From positions 23,929,681-23,993,680 of the forward strand of contig OU612071.1 in NCBI GenBank assembly GCA_914767715.1: 64,000 nt of DNA. Direction: 5' to 3'. The notes beneath the pieces were generated by a model that had not been told where the DNA came from, did not search any database, and worked only from the letters and a program-made list of their open reading frames with translations. Source of the stretch: Membranipora membranacea (Eukaryota; Bryozoa; Gymnolaemata; Cheilostomatida; Membraniporidae). Position numbers and translations under genes: made by a program. Of the stretch, positions 1-13,778 are shown in pieces (positions within the stretch are counted from its first letter, which is position 1; each line of letters starts with the position of its first letter).

Positions 1-116
1 GATTCTCAAGAGAATAAAGCATCTGTTGACGGTTTACCATACCAATTCATCAAAAGCCATATTTCAACACATTTTACTTCAGTGATGAGATGTGATAAAT
101 TATGGGGGTGACTCAC

Positions 117-3100
117 GTGCATTACTCCACTGGTGTTCAGGGTGTAGGTATTGGAAGAGTTCACGTTGGTAATATTGAAAGATATGTATAAGCCGCCACT
201 ACAATTAAAAAAACCTGGGAGTTCTATAAGATTGACATCGAAACACGGCATTGAAATTATGGTAATGGAGGTTAAATGTGTAAGCACAACAAACTGTAGA
301 AAATAATTCAGATTGTGATGATGAGAAAACCTCTGGGCACAAGATGCTCAAAACTGCATAGGTAGTGCATAGAAAGTTTAAAATCTGACGCATCTTCTCG
401 ATCTACATGTTTGCCCAGCAGTTTTAAACTTATTTGTAAATGGAATTGTTTTAATTATTTCATATTCATTCACCTCTCAATCGTGTCTCTGGACAGTACA
501 GCATTTATGGAGGGATTCTTTAGATACGCGTAGCTGAAGGTCTGATTCAGATCCTCAGAGACTTTGAAGATCACAGCAGTTGTTCCTACTGTATCTCCTT
601 CAGGCATTTTAAACATCAACTCATTTCTTTCTCTACAAAAAAAAAGTGTTTCTGTTTCTTAAGATCAAGGAGGTGTTTTGCACAACATTAATTCATCAAT
701 TTTTTAACCATCAAACCATCCACAGAAATACTACCACATATCCCCTCAAAACAGTGGTGGTGGTGGTGGTGCCATATCTCTAGTCATTTACTCACTTTTC
801 TGTGCTTGAAGATGCTTGCTCAGCTGCATTAATAAGTAAGCTGACTCCATCATCTGGTATCAGACCAGAGACTGTAACAACTGTCCCCCCAGCAAGCTGA
901 CCAGATGTAGGAGATAACATCCACGCATCCTCTGATGTCAGCTGGAACAAACCAAATACTTTAGGCTAGTAATCTTTCAGTCTCACAGTAATGTATTTGT
1001 AGCATGTGAGGCATCCCAACTTCATGGCATGAACTCAAACTACTTTATAGCAAGAGTTGAATGACATCTTCTCTTACCTCAAAACAATTTGGAAACGGTT
1101 CAGTCCATTGGTTATTCTCACCACAGGTCCGTTCCTGAGATCCATTTATAGCATACCCTTTAGGACAGCTGACAGTAATATTCTCGTTTATGAAGTAGAA
1201 TGTGTCATATGGAGATATGATCTCATTTCCAGCAGTTGATTCAGGTAGACATTTTGAAACTGCAAAAAAATGTATGAGAACATAATAAAGACCTGATGAT
1301 ATCTATTCAGGGTGGAAAGGCCGGATGAAATTGCAAGCAACTTACATGCAAAATCAAATACGGATCGAAAATTGTTTGACGATTTATGCATGGGATGGTT
1401 TTAAATTGAAAGGTGTTTGAGAAAGGTTTACATTAACTAATAGCCTAAAGTTGGTCAGAGATAGAAAAGAAGAGATAAGAGATGAAAAAAACGCTGCTTA
1501 CTCTCTGTTGTAAGCTCCCACAAAAATGTTTCCTCAATATTCCAACTGTATTCTGAAAAGTCCTTGTTGAGAGAAGCTACCATTATAGTGTCATTGCTAG
1601 TAACGGTGATACCAGTGGGAGTGTTCAGCTTGCAGACTTTAAGAGCCCCTGGTATCGTCTCAGTCAATTTCTTATTCCCTTTAAAACGAAAGAGATCATC
1701 ACATTATTAAGTATCGGCATAACCAGACATATTATTATACAAGTTTTGTTGTAGTCCAATAAACATAATCAGGTTGTTTCAAGATCAGTTGACGTCATAT
1801 AAATTTGAGCATATTATAAGGAACATTATGATTTAAAACATGGAGGAATGGTGGGACTGATTATAAGCACAAAACCATAACATGAAGAGAACTTCCATAT
1901 TGCTCAAATATTCACCTACCGTTACAAATTGAGTATACTTGTTCCTGACGAAGGTCAATGATAACAATAGCTTCATTGCTCATGCGCCCCATAGAGACTA
2001 GCACCTGATCGCGGATGAGCCAACTGAAACTGTCGAGACCTCCAGTTTGTGCAGTTTGGAACGGTCTAGGAACAAGCGGGATGTCACTTTGGCCAGTAAG
2101 AAGTGTGATCTCTTTGGTGTGAAGATTATATCTTGAGACTCCATATGCATGGTTTATATATATGTTGTTTTCTTCTCTGTCTGCTATTGCATTCAAGGGT
2201 CTTGGGCACTTTCGAGCCAGTGCCACATCAAGGACTCTCGTTTTCTCAGTAACAAAGTCATTTTGAATAATGACCTTGAAAGCGTTATCAAGAACAAGGA
2301 GTTTGTTCCATTTTTCTAGCAGTGTTATAGTCAAAACTGAACTGAACTGGGCATCCAAAGAATCTTTCAATGTGTTTTCATCGTATGTGTCCCAGCTTGA
2401 TGGGACGATTCCTCTCCCAAATGAGTCACACGTACCGATGATTGTGCTGACCATCCCTATTTTGGAGTCATAAAGTCTAACGCAACCATTCTGAAAGTCA
2501 GCGATTGCCATCTTTGTTTGGTTGAATTGAACAAAGCCACTGATTAACGAAAACTCTGCCACAGAAGCGTTCCCATCTCGGTAACCTTTATTGACATCTT
2601 CCTGCGTTTCGTTCCCAACAACAAGAGTGACAGGTTTTCCTGGTACAAGGCGTTTGATAGTCGTCCGAGCGTTAATAAAGAATGTTCCCGGATTGTAACG
2701 ATCCTCTTGAATGACATCGATAGGTCTATTCTTAAAGTTTCCCCAATCTACATCAACTTTGGTCAACGAACCAAAATCAACATCTAACTCACAATTTGCA
2801 TTATCAATAAGTATGTTGGAGCTATCCACTGAGACAGCATCGACGTCGAACACATTTTTCACTTCTTGTTGACAGTAAGTAATCTCTTCTCTGCCTATTC
2901 CTAAGGCATACAACTGACTTGAGTCTGAAGTAGACACATAGATCGTGTTTTGAGAAACTGCAAGGCCAGACGTTTGATTGAGTTTACCGACATCCAGAGA
3001 TCCAGCGGTAGAAATAGATCCAGAGACATCTACGGGAAATAATTGGAAATTAATAGAAGAGTTGTGATACTTAAATATTTGAAACCTATGTGGGCTGCCA

Positions 3101-5066
3101 CAAACCTGAATTATCTAATGACCAACAATGTTTGCTATATTGTGATGCTAACCAAAAACCTCGATGGAGAGATTTTAGAATCCATATTTTTACGAATAAT
3201 AATTTGTAACACCTAGACAGCTTATAGTAAATTATCTAAGTCGTCTCTTCTGTTGAAAGGCGAAAAACTTACACAAGCACCAGGGCACAAATGAGATACA
3301 TTGTTGGAGTTTTTCTTGATTTAGGACTTATAAGGGTATGATACAACATGATTTTAATCTATATTTACCTTTGCAGACAGAATATGTCTTTTCCTCAGTT
3401 AAGTCAAGCAGAGCTAGAGAGTTAGTGTGTGAGGCCACCATTAGTTTGTCCGGGACCATCCAGCGCAGTGATGACAATGCCCCTACATGTGTGTTGTCAG
3501 ATCCAAATGGTCCTGCTTGGAAAATGTCAGACCCCTCGATCGAGTTCCTACCGACAAGTCGCCTCAACTGGCTATCTGTCATTCTCACAGTTGTTACAGC
3601 GTAGTGGTGAGAAATATATACGATCGATTCATCACTGGTAGATAGCAGGGAAAGTGGCTCAGCTATATTCCGATTTGGCAAAAAGAGCTCCAGAGTTTTA
3701 TCTCCAAATTTGTACGTATATATGATTTTGTAAGTACCATCTATCGTGAGAAGCTGTTTAGAGTTTGCCAATATAAGAAGGGCAGTCGGGTTTCCAAAAT
3801 TAAACTGGTCGGCTAGCACAGTCTCGCCTTCTGCAAGTGTTTGGGCATACTGATTCTGTTCGCAAGATCCAATAAGATTGGTGATCTTATTAGTGTTACT
3901 GTCAAATTCTTTGACACAATGGTCTGGGGAATATTCACTTATTGCAAACTTGTTGTTGCTGTATTGTGCAACATCTAAAATGTATCTGAAGATCTGACCC
4001 TCCCCATCACCTGCCGCTCCTCCATCTTTAGCCAGCATAAGACTTCCAACAAATGGGATTGGAGCCTCTCCCGGGTTAAATTTGAATAGAGCCGCGTTTG
4101 TACCCTGTCTGACGGCGATAAGTGTTGCTGGGTTGTATTTGTCTTCTCTTATTATGGCTAGTTCGTCATATTCTTGTGATCCTTTACTCAACTCTTTGAC
4201 ATCTTTGAGTCCAAACTTACTGACATCTTCCACTGCGAGTGATGATGAAATATTGTTGCTAAAAGATAAGAAATAAAAATCATTAGGACAATGAAAAGCT
4301 ATCCCATCAAACCCATTCCCACAATTCCACTATGATTGTCTCACCTATTTTTTTCATCTAATTGTTGTTGGTAATTGCTATAGTCAAGGCAGGGAACTCG
4401 GGACAAACACTCTGGTCAAGGGTAACCTCCCTTGGGTAATTAAGTGGAATATCATGTCTTAGAAGTTGTCTTCGCATTATATAATGGAAGGCAACTTTGT
4501 GCTCTGCAGAAAATTAATATAAGTTTAAATACTTCGACATTTGAAAGAGATAACATTATGAATTAGTTAGTGACTGCAAACATTCGCTATATGTTGATGG
4601 AGAGGTATTAGGAGGGAGTTCATCACCTACAGCTTGCAGTGAATTATCCAATGTCTCTTGCAACAAGAAACGAACTAGTGAAAGTCTTATCAGCCAATAA
4701 TATTGTAAATATGTGTTTACCAAAATTGTTGAGCATAATTGATTGTGAATGTCAGAGTCGAAATAAAACAGACATTCCATGTGAACCTATAGTCACAACT
4801 AGTGGTAGTAGTTTTGACGATATCACTTGTAACACTTTTAATTGCGGATAAAAACCGATGTAGTTTTTTGCCCCGAATCAGTAGAAACATCTTCACACAC
4901 CTCAAATTACCCTCCTGCTTTGTATAAACCCTACTATATTTTCTCCCATCTAGAGTTGATCAGGTGCTAGCTCAAGGATAGCGTAGGTAACATGTTATAC
5001 AATAAATAATAACACACACCTGAATAATATTGTGAAGGCAATGACCATGGATGGAGTGATAGACAT
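117..5066 (-). CDS. Secreted NHL-NHL-CCP-IPT/TIG multidomain protein (3' end outside window)
   Basis: Eight exons read leftward: 5066-5020, 4258-3369, 3029-1920, 1678-1502, 1259-1078, 941-796, 632-474, 198-117. All junctions are GT-AG, and phases 2,1,1,1,0,2,2,0 agree; the sum is 2793 nt, exactly 931 codons. Exon 1 encodes a hydrophobic signal peptide (MSITPSMVIAFTILF). The two large exons hold related NHL-type propeller sequences, with DG-x-G then F...Y and IGSC/IGTC endings; both share an EDKYNP/EDRYNP segment, so they arose by duplication. Exon 5 is a CCP/sushi module with four cysteines and a conserved W between the last two. Exons 6-8 form IPT/TIG sequence (SPTSG.LAGGTVVTVSG, later SRDTI and SGGLYISFNI). 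The protein is probably extracellular or membrane-anchored, perhaps in adhesion or recognition; that role is inferred. The first start codon of exon 1 is used because the signal peptide follows it. No stop codon is reached inside the window. Confidence 0.85.
753..775. repeat. GGT trinucleotide microsatellite
   Basis: A short run of GGT repeats lies in the intron just left of the 796-941 exon of the NHL/CCP/IPT gene. It is a simple repeat with no other visible role. Confidence 0.8.
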
Positions 5067-5497
5067 TTTGATATTCTGACAGCTACGCTTCCTGTTTTTT
5101 TATATCCTGGTTGGTTGTATGAAGCTATAATAGGGTGTTGAATGATAATCTAATGATTCAACAATCACTTGATATCATAGTGTTGAGTGCATTTCTCTTC
5201 TCAGTTCTGTTGTGTTTACCAGCTCCGTCTAATACTCGCTGAGCTACAAAATATAACCAAAGTTGGCTACTAGTGGTTGAATGTAATATGAGCTCTAAAC
5301 CAAAGATCATGTAAGCCAAATTAGGGTGTAACTTCTCCGTCATAGAGATTAAAGTTAATTCAACACATGAAGATTTGTCATGGCAGTAAAGATAAAATGA
5401 CTGACAAGCACTATCTCAACACATAGTAGCGATATATCCTTACTCTGTGATCTCAAGTTATAAACAACAGTAATTGGCTCACTGTCGAACCCCATAT

Positions 5498-6200
5498 CAC
5501 AGAGTAAGGATAAGCAGAGGGGACACTTCAATGATCGTTATAGTGCCTGCGGTTTTTATCCACTGGGGGAAATTCATCAATCTGGCCACCTGCCAATTTC
5601 AGAATATATATAAGTTACAGTGGAGTTTTGTCATGCAGACATAGCCACCTTTGATAGGTCATAATTCATTCTGTATTTATCCTTAAGACTGATTTCTAAC
5701 TCTTCTGAAATGTCCAATCTTCGAGCTATACACCATATTATTGTCATTTTTTGCTAGGATACATAGGCTATGACTAATCCAGGTTTTTAAAATGAGTTTT
5801 ATCATATAGATTTACATAGGGCATAGGTCAATGCACGGACATTTCCTAATTTTGATGACCAGCCGTCTATCAATTGTCACATGTAAATCTATATAACAAA
5901 ACTCATTTCAAAAACCTGGATTACTCTTAGCCTATGAATCCTAGCAAAAAATGACAATAATATGGTGTATAGCTTGAAGCTTGGACATTCCAACAAAGTT
6001 AGAAATCAGTCTTTAGGATAAATACAGAATGAACTATGGCCCATCAAAGGTAGGGATGTCTGCAAGAAAAATGCCATTATAACATATAGAGATAATGAGT
6101 TTTTGGCATCCAGCTGTGCACAATTTTCCCCCAGTGAATCAAAAACCGCAGGCACTATAACGATCATTGAAGTGTCCCCTCTGCTTATCCTTACTCAGTG
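5498..6200. mobile_element. Foldback MITE with about 340-bp terminal inverted repeats
   Basis: The left arm starts CACAGAGTAAGGATAAGCAG and the right arm ends with the complement of CACTGAGTAAGGATAAGCAG. Each arm is about 340 bases and pairs with the other over most of its length, leaving a spacer near 5825-5880. CCCATAT occurs immediately outside both ends (5491-5497 and 6201-6207), which is a target-site duplication. There is no coding capacity. Parts of the same family recur at 30412-30736 and 37542-37922. An inverted copy of the terminal 15 bases sits just outside at 5435-5449, so a second end, perhaps of an older element, is nearby. A 7-bp duplication does not settle the superfamily; hAT (8 bp) with one mismatch is possible. 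Confidence 0.85.
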
Positions 6201-6207
6201 CCCATAT

Positions 6208-9200
6208 GTTGAATAACTGCAATTTATCATTATCCTTTCTCCTGCTTCCAATTATAATATCAACAAAGTTCAATTCTGGATGGGCAAGATGATTGATGAC
6301 TTAAACTATAGCAGCTGAATCCCTTCAATCCTGGTCAGAAAGTAATCATTTTAAGCCATGGAAGAAGAAGCAAATAAATTGAAGGCAAGGCAAAGGTTTA
6401 TAGCAGATTGGGAACTGGTTCCAATCAATGACTAACTTCACATGTTACATTGAGCAAATTTCAGAACATGTTTGAAAGTTGATCAGACTGGTTAAATCAA
6501 GGAGTAACTACTCGGTTAAATGACTTGTCTGCTCCATAACACCTTGCTCACCAGGCAAAATGATACTAAATCAATTTTCCAACTGGAGTAATGTCTTACC
6601 AAGGAGTTAAATCCTTGGTCTTACACAACACAACATTTTTGCTGATTAAATGTCAAAAGATTTAATCTGTGTTTATTAAGGGCAGATATTGCAAACCAAG
6701 GATGATTCAATCCGGGGCGAGAAATACAAAAACAAAACAGCGAAGACATCTTTTGCATAGCCGCAGGTATTATTCATGCAATAAAGTGAATCCCTCAATT
6801 GCTCACGGAATAAGGCCTAAAAAACAGAATCAAACACCTTCTGACCTTTCAGTGGTCTGCTGTTTCAGGTCTAGGTAAGAGCGTACAAGCCCACCAGACA
6901 GAAGTCACAACACACATCACCTTCTTCGAATACCCACATGTATGATATACGTTTCAAACTCCCCTCACATGACGTGGGTTAAAATTGTATACCCAACACC
7001 AATTGAATGGGATTTGTAGTGAGAGTACCACAGGCTATATTCCTGAACCAATTAGCTTTGATTTTCACGTCACATACCTTAGATGTGAAGCAGCTTCTAC
7101 AGACAGCTTCACTCAGTTACTTGATTAGAGTGTTCTAATCGTCTCACCCAGCTGAAGTTAGTAAATAACTGTCACTAATCACTAATAGCCGACACTTATT
7201 CTATCACTGCAGTGTTATTGCTCCGACATCCAGCGTAGATGACATGCTGTGACCAACTGCTGATAACAAACTACTACCAGAGTTATGACATGTGTTTCCT
7301 TGTATCAAATTCGCTCAAGAGGTCAACTATAATCGAGGCATGAGGTTTTGAATAACATTTCCATTGCATTATCATAGTCACACTTATCATGATAATAAAA
7401 CCTGTCATTGTGTTGATATGAGGTCGCTTGATTCAAATTAGAGGGCTGAAAGGTCTGCTAAAATCAGCTATAACTAAAGCTAAAACTACTCAAGACCACA
7501 ATCTACTGTCTTCGATATTATTGCCAAAGATACCAGAACGCTTGAAGCTATGAGTATGATAACACTTACTTGGGGTTATTATTCACCACATGCTACTGGC
7601 AAATTACATCATACTAGCCATACTGGTACAGTCATGTATTGAGATCGGTGTCATAATCTATGACTGTGTAGCCGTCGATTGGTGGGACACTTTAAAAAAA
7701 AAACAGAAAACAACTTAGTGTTTACAATGCTAATAAACGTCTTATGCCCCTCACTGTCACATTCACTAAACAATAACACGTTGATGTATCAAATCCCAAT
7801 CATTCCCATGATAACAACCAACACATGACCTGTGCTGTGCTATTTTCACCTGTAAGATAAAATGTTTTTTGCTATAGGAGCTAATCAATCAATCATGCAA
7901 TCATGTGGCTATAGCTACGGTCCTTTAATATAGAAAGAACCTGCAGGGCATTACCAGATATCAATTATTATTGACCAGACAGGCCGCACAAAATTACGAC
8001 CAGGAAGTAAATGTGCCTAAAGCAAAATGTAGCTTGAGCTATGTATGTAGTAATCCTTAGCAGGTGCCTGCTATGTATTTAGATAGAGATTTTCTGTAGA
8101 TTGCATGAAAGGCTAAACTTGAATGATAGCAAATTACTTTTGTAAGTTGTATAGTTGTCCCCTCTCTCTTATTTCACTTATACCTAGCTGAGACCAATCT
8201 ACACATATTTAATTGCAGTATCAGAAGGAAGTTCATCATTATCAGCACGCATGACAAAACACTAAACACTGTTGTTTGTTTTTGTTGTCTATGGACCTCC
8301 CTCACAAACAGCAGGTAGTCGTTAATGATGACTACCAGAGCATATTCATTGCGGGCCAGTACAAGTTACCGGAGCGTAATTTTCCTACAGTTGTGGTATC
8401 TATCTCAAAGAGAGATATGACATGAAGTAAACATTGAGGTATCATTGTATACCAGCTGTGGAACAGGAAGTAGATCTAACATTGAACTTTAGATTATAAA
8501 CCAAGTCTGAAATTAAGATACTTACTAAGTTTGAGAATGCAGCCTCATAGTATAGCATGTGTTCTTACTTGGTTTAGGGAGCGGTAATACTCACACCCCA
8601 TTGTACAAGGAAGTAAAAATTATGATGAGCTATCTTGATCTGGCTTAGACAGATTAAGGTTTGATAGCAAACTGTTAGATTTATTCCCAAATCCTGAGAG
8701 AAAGTCATAAGGCCTCTGCTCCGCATGCAAGCTGGCAAATTACGTCTAGCCAAGCAAAACATACCGGCTTAGCTCAGAATGCCCACATTTATCATTGCGC
8801 GCACACGCAACCAAGTTTCAACAGAACAATAACAAGGCTAACAAAGGTAGGAATCAGCCAATGATAGTGCAAAAAACAAAGCCTGCTCAGTGTCATAAAC
8901 TGGTTGAGCTCGTAAATGTAAACAAATTTACACGTGTTTGGAAATTCCCATATTCAGGTACTTTTGATTGGATGAGCTATTTTTAATTGCCATGCCAAGC
9001 GACTAATAATATTATCATTTTGGATAAAAACATGCCTGTGGTTTATTGACTTGAGTTTGAACTTTGATGCCTTGCATCATTGCGTTGATAGTCGATGCAG
9101 ATTTATATTCACTGTAAAGCAGCTGTACTGGCTGGCTGGCTGTAAGTTTGAATAACAAAATGCTATGGATCCTAGTTCAAGCTCTGAATTTTTATGTTTA

Positions 9201-9329
9201 TTCCTGAATTTTCACTAAACAGTTTTGGATAAAAATACTCTTAGCAGTGAAAAACAAGCAACATTCGCTCTTGGATTCTGGAATAGGTGAGTGACTTTAT
9301 AACACAATAGACATTAACTTTGCATGGTC
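6208..9329. other. Intergenic stretch without recognisable genes
   Basis: AT-rich sequence. Reading frames are short and scattered, none has convincing exon boundaries or a recognisable motif, and no strong repeat was seen. Confidence 0.5.
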
Positions 9330-10806
9330 TCAATAATGAAGGTAGTGGTTGATAGCTCTTATTTCCCGATTGCAAAAATCTCTCTCGGTGAAGGCTTGTT
9401 CATCGCTCATAGCTCTTATAAACCCAACTTCATTTATGTTTTTTAACTCAAATCTTTTTATTTTCTCTCTCGTTTTCTCTTTTGCAATCTTGAGTATCAG
9501 TACTATTTTAGAGCGGACATCGTAGTAGCTTTGTTTGTTGGAAGGTGAAGATTTAACCTTATACTTCCACCGCTTTGACAGAAACTGGTCTGCTAATTGA
9601 GTGCCAACTAAGGATAAGCTCTGCAAAAGGTTAAATCTGTCATTAGTATCATTAATCATCATAAAGTTGCAATATTTCGCTTTTGATTAGTATGTCAGGT
9701 TGGGCCAGGTCAGGTAGGCAGTGCAGGCTTTTATAATGAAATCATATTACGAATAGATTGCAAGATGATAGTGATGGTAATAAACAAACATACCATCTCC
9801 ACTCAAGTGAGTCCCACTCTTCTCATTTGTACTGTCGCCATCTACAAGGTTTTCAGCTCTAGGGGTTAATTCACCTAAAATTTAGTATGTTGAATTTAGG
9901 ATACAAACAAACTCACATGTATTATTAAATGTATTTCTACAACAGGGATAATAGCGCTCAAATTTCGCCTCCGTCCCTGTTAGGCAGTATTCATCATCAC
10001 CCATAAACACTAACAGATACCTGGGCAACATTCGATTTGCTAATGATGTGCTACTTTAGTTGTGATCAACATGTATTAATTTAATTCACTGTCGTTTTAT
10101 TTCGTTCCAGGCTTCAGTCCTTGCAATACCTGAAGGGTGTATCTCGGAAACAGAGAGGTCGGTGATTGGTGTCTTCGATACATGCGATACATCCAGTCTA
10201 GGTTTCTTGAATGGAGTACACAAAGTGCTGCTGAGTGAAAGATCATTCACACCTTCAAGTATAAATTCCAAGGTTTGTGTTATAACTTCAACCATTGCTA
10301 GGTTTCAATGCACGTGATTGGGACAGAGAGAATTATGGAAGATCCATAAAAGATCAAAATTTAGGATAAAATTTACAGATTTGGGCACAAGTCTGTAACT
10401 AGTGAAAATTAAGTTAATACTTGCTAGTCTTGTAGAGGAGATATGAGAGTCACTGTCAATATATGATTCCTGACATACTTCCTCATCTGGAGGCACTGAA
10501 ATTCTCGAGACGAGACTATTATTATTCCGAGATCATGCCAAGTAATTATCCATACCCCATTCACCCACCGTGTAAATGTGTAAATCGTGCAAACTCACCT
10601 AAAAAGTACCACCAGTATTATGGGATCAGCACACCAAATATACCCCAATCAAAACTTAACTATTTCTGTTATCATCTCTGGCTCATCTTCTTCCTCCTGT
10701 TGTTGCTGGTTTGATTCACCCATATCCTCCAGCAATTCAGCCCTTTCCTTCTGGTCATCAAATTCATCATCAACATCAGCTAAATCACAGCTTGCCAGTC
10801 GTTTAG
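9330..10806 (-). CDS. Unrecognised multi-exon gene, probably nuclear protein (partial)
   Basis: Exon-like segments read leftward: 10806-10661 (very acidic, with DVDDEFDDQKERAELLEDMG and a Q/E-rich run), about 10495-10433 (PPDEEVCQESYIDSDSH), 10252-10130 (contains a basic KKPRLD that could be a nuclear signal), 9874-9794 (GELTPRAENLVDGD) and 9620-9330 (basic, ending in a stop). Each has an AG before it and most have a clear GT after it. The 10252-10130 and 9874-9794 exons join in phase 1. Phases do not agree between the first and second segments, nor into the last one, so an exon is missing or the last segment belongs elsewhere. The composition looks coding rather than random. No start codon and no known domain were identified. 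A transposon origin cannot be excluded. Confidence 0.45.
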
Positions 10807-13473
10807 CTTAGTAGGCTGAGAAGCAGCTAGTGATATGGTCCCAAACATCATTTATATTTTCATCACTGTAAATAATGACAGTGATAATATGCCATTAAAA
10901 ACTTCAATATGCAATGAGATATGGATGATCAACTTTAATAAATCCAACTTTGCTCAGTATGTAACAGACCAATACTTTCTTAAATAAATGAAAAAAACAG
11001 AAAGAGTAACAGCACAAGCGTGGTACAATATACTTTGTTCTGCCAACATTGTGCTGAATTTGGCAAAGTCAAAACTTTGCTTTGCTCTGTAGAAATATAT
11101 TGTGGTTATTTGGTGATTCTTATCTAGTGTGGTTAATCAGTTTATAAACTATATTTTATTGTTTTATATTCTCTACTCCCCTTGATAATAAATTCTTATA
11201 CAATTATACAGCAATGCTTCTACAGCAGTGTGTTGAGTTACAGAAATAGTTTTTAAGGCAGTATTATTGGCGAGATGGCTAGATGGGGCAATCAGCTAGC
11301 TCGCTTGGGAGAGCTTCAAAGGTTTATTGCTCCAGCCCAGCCCCCAGTACTATCTGGTGTAAACCTCTCTTGGCATAATCATTGCTTTACAAAGGACTTG
11401 CTGCTCATGATGCTGTAAAATATTAAATCAGAAGGAATTTGGAGAATTTTTGAATGACATGTTACAAAGATTGGAGTTGTCCAAATTACTGATGTATGCA
11501 ATGAATGATACAACAATACTAATTTGGGTTACTAGAGTATCCTGATGATTTTCCAACGGTTTGCCTTGGTCTGGTTTTTCTAGGGTTTCCTGAGATAAGG
11601 ATTTGAATTGGTGACTCAAACCTAGGAGTTAAATGTCTTTAACTCCTTGCTCAAACCATCCTTGTAATCAGCACCGAGGTGATGTATGAAATTCTGTAAA
11701 ATGCATTGATGATAAAAATATCATCGAGTTAATTTTTCAGTAAACACTAAATCCTATTACATTGCAAGAAGCTGCTGACTCTATAGGAATTTTGAATTAG
11801 GAAAATTGATCACAGAGTGTGGCCATAACAAGTTGTAATGCTCTGATCTCTTATAACTTCAAAATCCTCAGAGTCAAGTTGCACTTCCCTCTTTGACTTT
11901 AAATACTCCGATTTGAATTCCCTCCCTATGCCGCCAGTCCCTCCCCCAAGCCTTTGAGACAAAGACATGCAAAAATTGGAGTTGTCTGCAAATGTACTAG
12001 ATTTCATTTATTGTTGGGATAACTTGTTGTCCAATCAAATCGATCGTTAGATGTGTGAACTTTGACATTCTGCATTATGCTGTGAGCATGGATTATACAA
12101 ATGCCACTGGGCTCAAATGACGATCAGACGCTGCAGGTTACTGACTGGCGTGGATCGTGTATTTGTGGAGCAGCAAGAGGACTAATTGATGCTGTATAAA
12201 TAGTACATGTGAGTATTTACCAGTATCTGATGATTAATTGGTTATTTTTTTGTGTGATGAGGTGTGTAAGTAGTGAAGTAAGTGTGTACAGACCTGCCAA
12301 CCCCTGAGGGGGGAATTGGAGTGAGAATGGGAAAAGGGGAAAAAATCACGCGTGAAAACTGCTGTTAGGGACAAAAATCGCGCGTGCAAACTGGTCTTCG
12401 GGGTAAAATATGAAGCCTCTAGTGCATGGTATAGGCCATCAAATTATGCTAGGCTGCCATATTTGAGCATTCGCTGCCTGAAAGTGAATTCTGCACTGTC
12501 ATGTGAGTTAATTGGTACCAATAGTAACTGGCGGGTTTGTAACACAACATGGTATGTAGAGTGAGGGTTATGATGGTAAGGTGGTCGCAGAGTGCCGAGT
12601 GGAGATGCAGCTCTAGACGGTTGATAAGAGATGATATATTGAATGGTGATCCATAAACAGTTGAGACATCAAATAGTACTAAACTTTCGTAACAAATCCG
12701 CTATTTCTTTGAAAGAAATAATAAATTTGTTACATGGATACTTGTTAACATTCACAATGCCTAACTGTAGGAGTAGGAGTGCCGTAATATTGTATTCTAT
12801 TCTACTGTACACACTGTGTCACACATACATACCATATCATATGTTGTTCTGCTAATGTTACTTTACTCTACTGTGTAAATTATTCAACTTAAAACAAATT
12901 CAGATTTCTGCAATCAATCTTGTGGCAGAGAGACTAGCATGTTATATATCACCAAAGTTAGCTGATTGTTTATTGGCCCCTGAACATAGTGCTAGCCAAT
13001 TAGCCAAATTTAACTCTTGAACAAAAGATTGAGCTCGGCTCACTAAAGAGACAGGAAATCAACATACCAAAACATAAACAAACTTGAGAGATACAAGGAA
13101 ATAATGTCAGATTGGCAAAACGACTTTTATAAGCTGCAGAGGAGAGAAACCTTGCAATTTTGAACTCAGTGCGGTGATATCACAACATTCTCATTCATAA
13201 AATTGGTAGGGTAGTCCCTACCTGTATAAAAGCCAACTGCATTCCCTTGTCTAGTCTAGAAAAGTCGGAGCTCTCCTCTTTTTTTATCTTTTGATGTATC
13301 TATCTGATACACTGAGGGTTATCCCATCTTTCCATTATGGAGGACAACTCCAAGTTCCCGATTTCTAGTTATAGTTTCGCCTTATCAGGCCATCCACATT
13401 TGATTTGATTTGAGAGTCTCTCGGGGAAGTACAGTACCCTCTACCCTAACCTCTTTTTTTGGTCCTTTATACT
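10807..13473. other. Intergenic stretch, no supported gene
   Basis: I see only short frames, a G-rich patch near 12300-12330 and AT-rich spacer. A weak tRNA-like block near 11270-11325 is not convincing. Confidence 0.45.
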
Positions 13474-13778
13474 CTACTCATTGATCATTTGTTCAAAGTT
13501 ATTATCGCTTTTTTTCCTTTCAGATTTTCCCACTTCTCCATTTTTTTTTAAACGAGGTAGCTGTCCATGTTGTTTTTTTTTGTAATATTTGTATTCGGCC
13601 TCAGCCAACTTTTCCATCACCCCATCTATTATTGACGAGTCTGGCCTGTTGCATATATTATAGAAAAGGCCGCATGATGGCAACCCTCCCATCTTCAACT
13701 AAATACAAAGCGTTGAAGTCCGTGGTCTCCTCCCCCGACAACCTCTGATATTCTTCATTGCTCTCTTTGGACAGGCTA
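13474..13778 (-). pseudogene. Exon-like fragment, two competing frames
   Basis: Two overlapping frames both look protein-like. One starts after a TTTCTAG acceptor near 13778 (LSKESNEEYQRLSGEETTDF and on to MRPFL, then a stop). The other runs from about 13705 to 13474 and is lysine-rich, ending MINE. This may be one exon with a frameshift or two alternative acceptors. I recognise no domain, and the setting among transposon debris suggests a mobile-element remnant. Confidence 0.3.

Noticed and set aside
1455-1667. Stand-alone minus-strand ORF
   Set aside because: It is an exon (1502-1678) of the NHL/CCP/IPT gene, not a separate gene.
11270-11325. Possible tRNA-like or SINE head (GGCTAGATGG...)
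   Set aside because: A box A-like stretch only; no box B or T-arm follows at the right distance.
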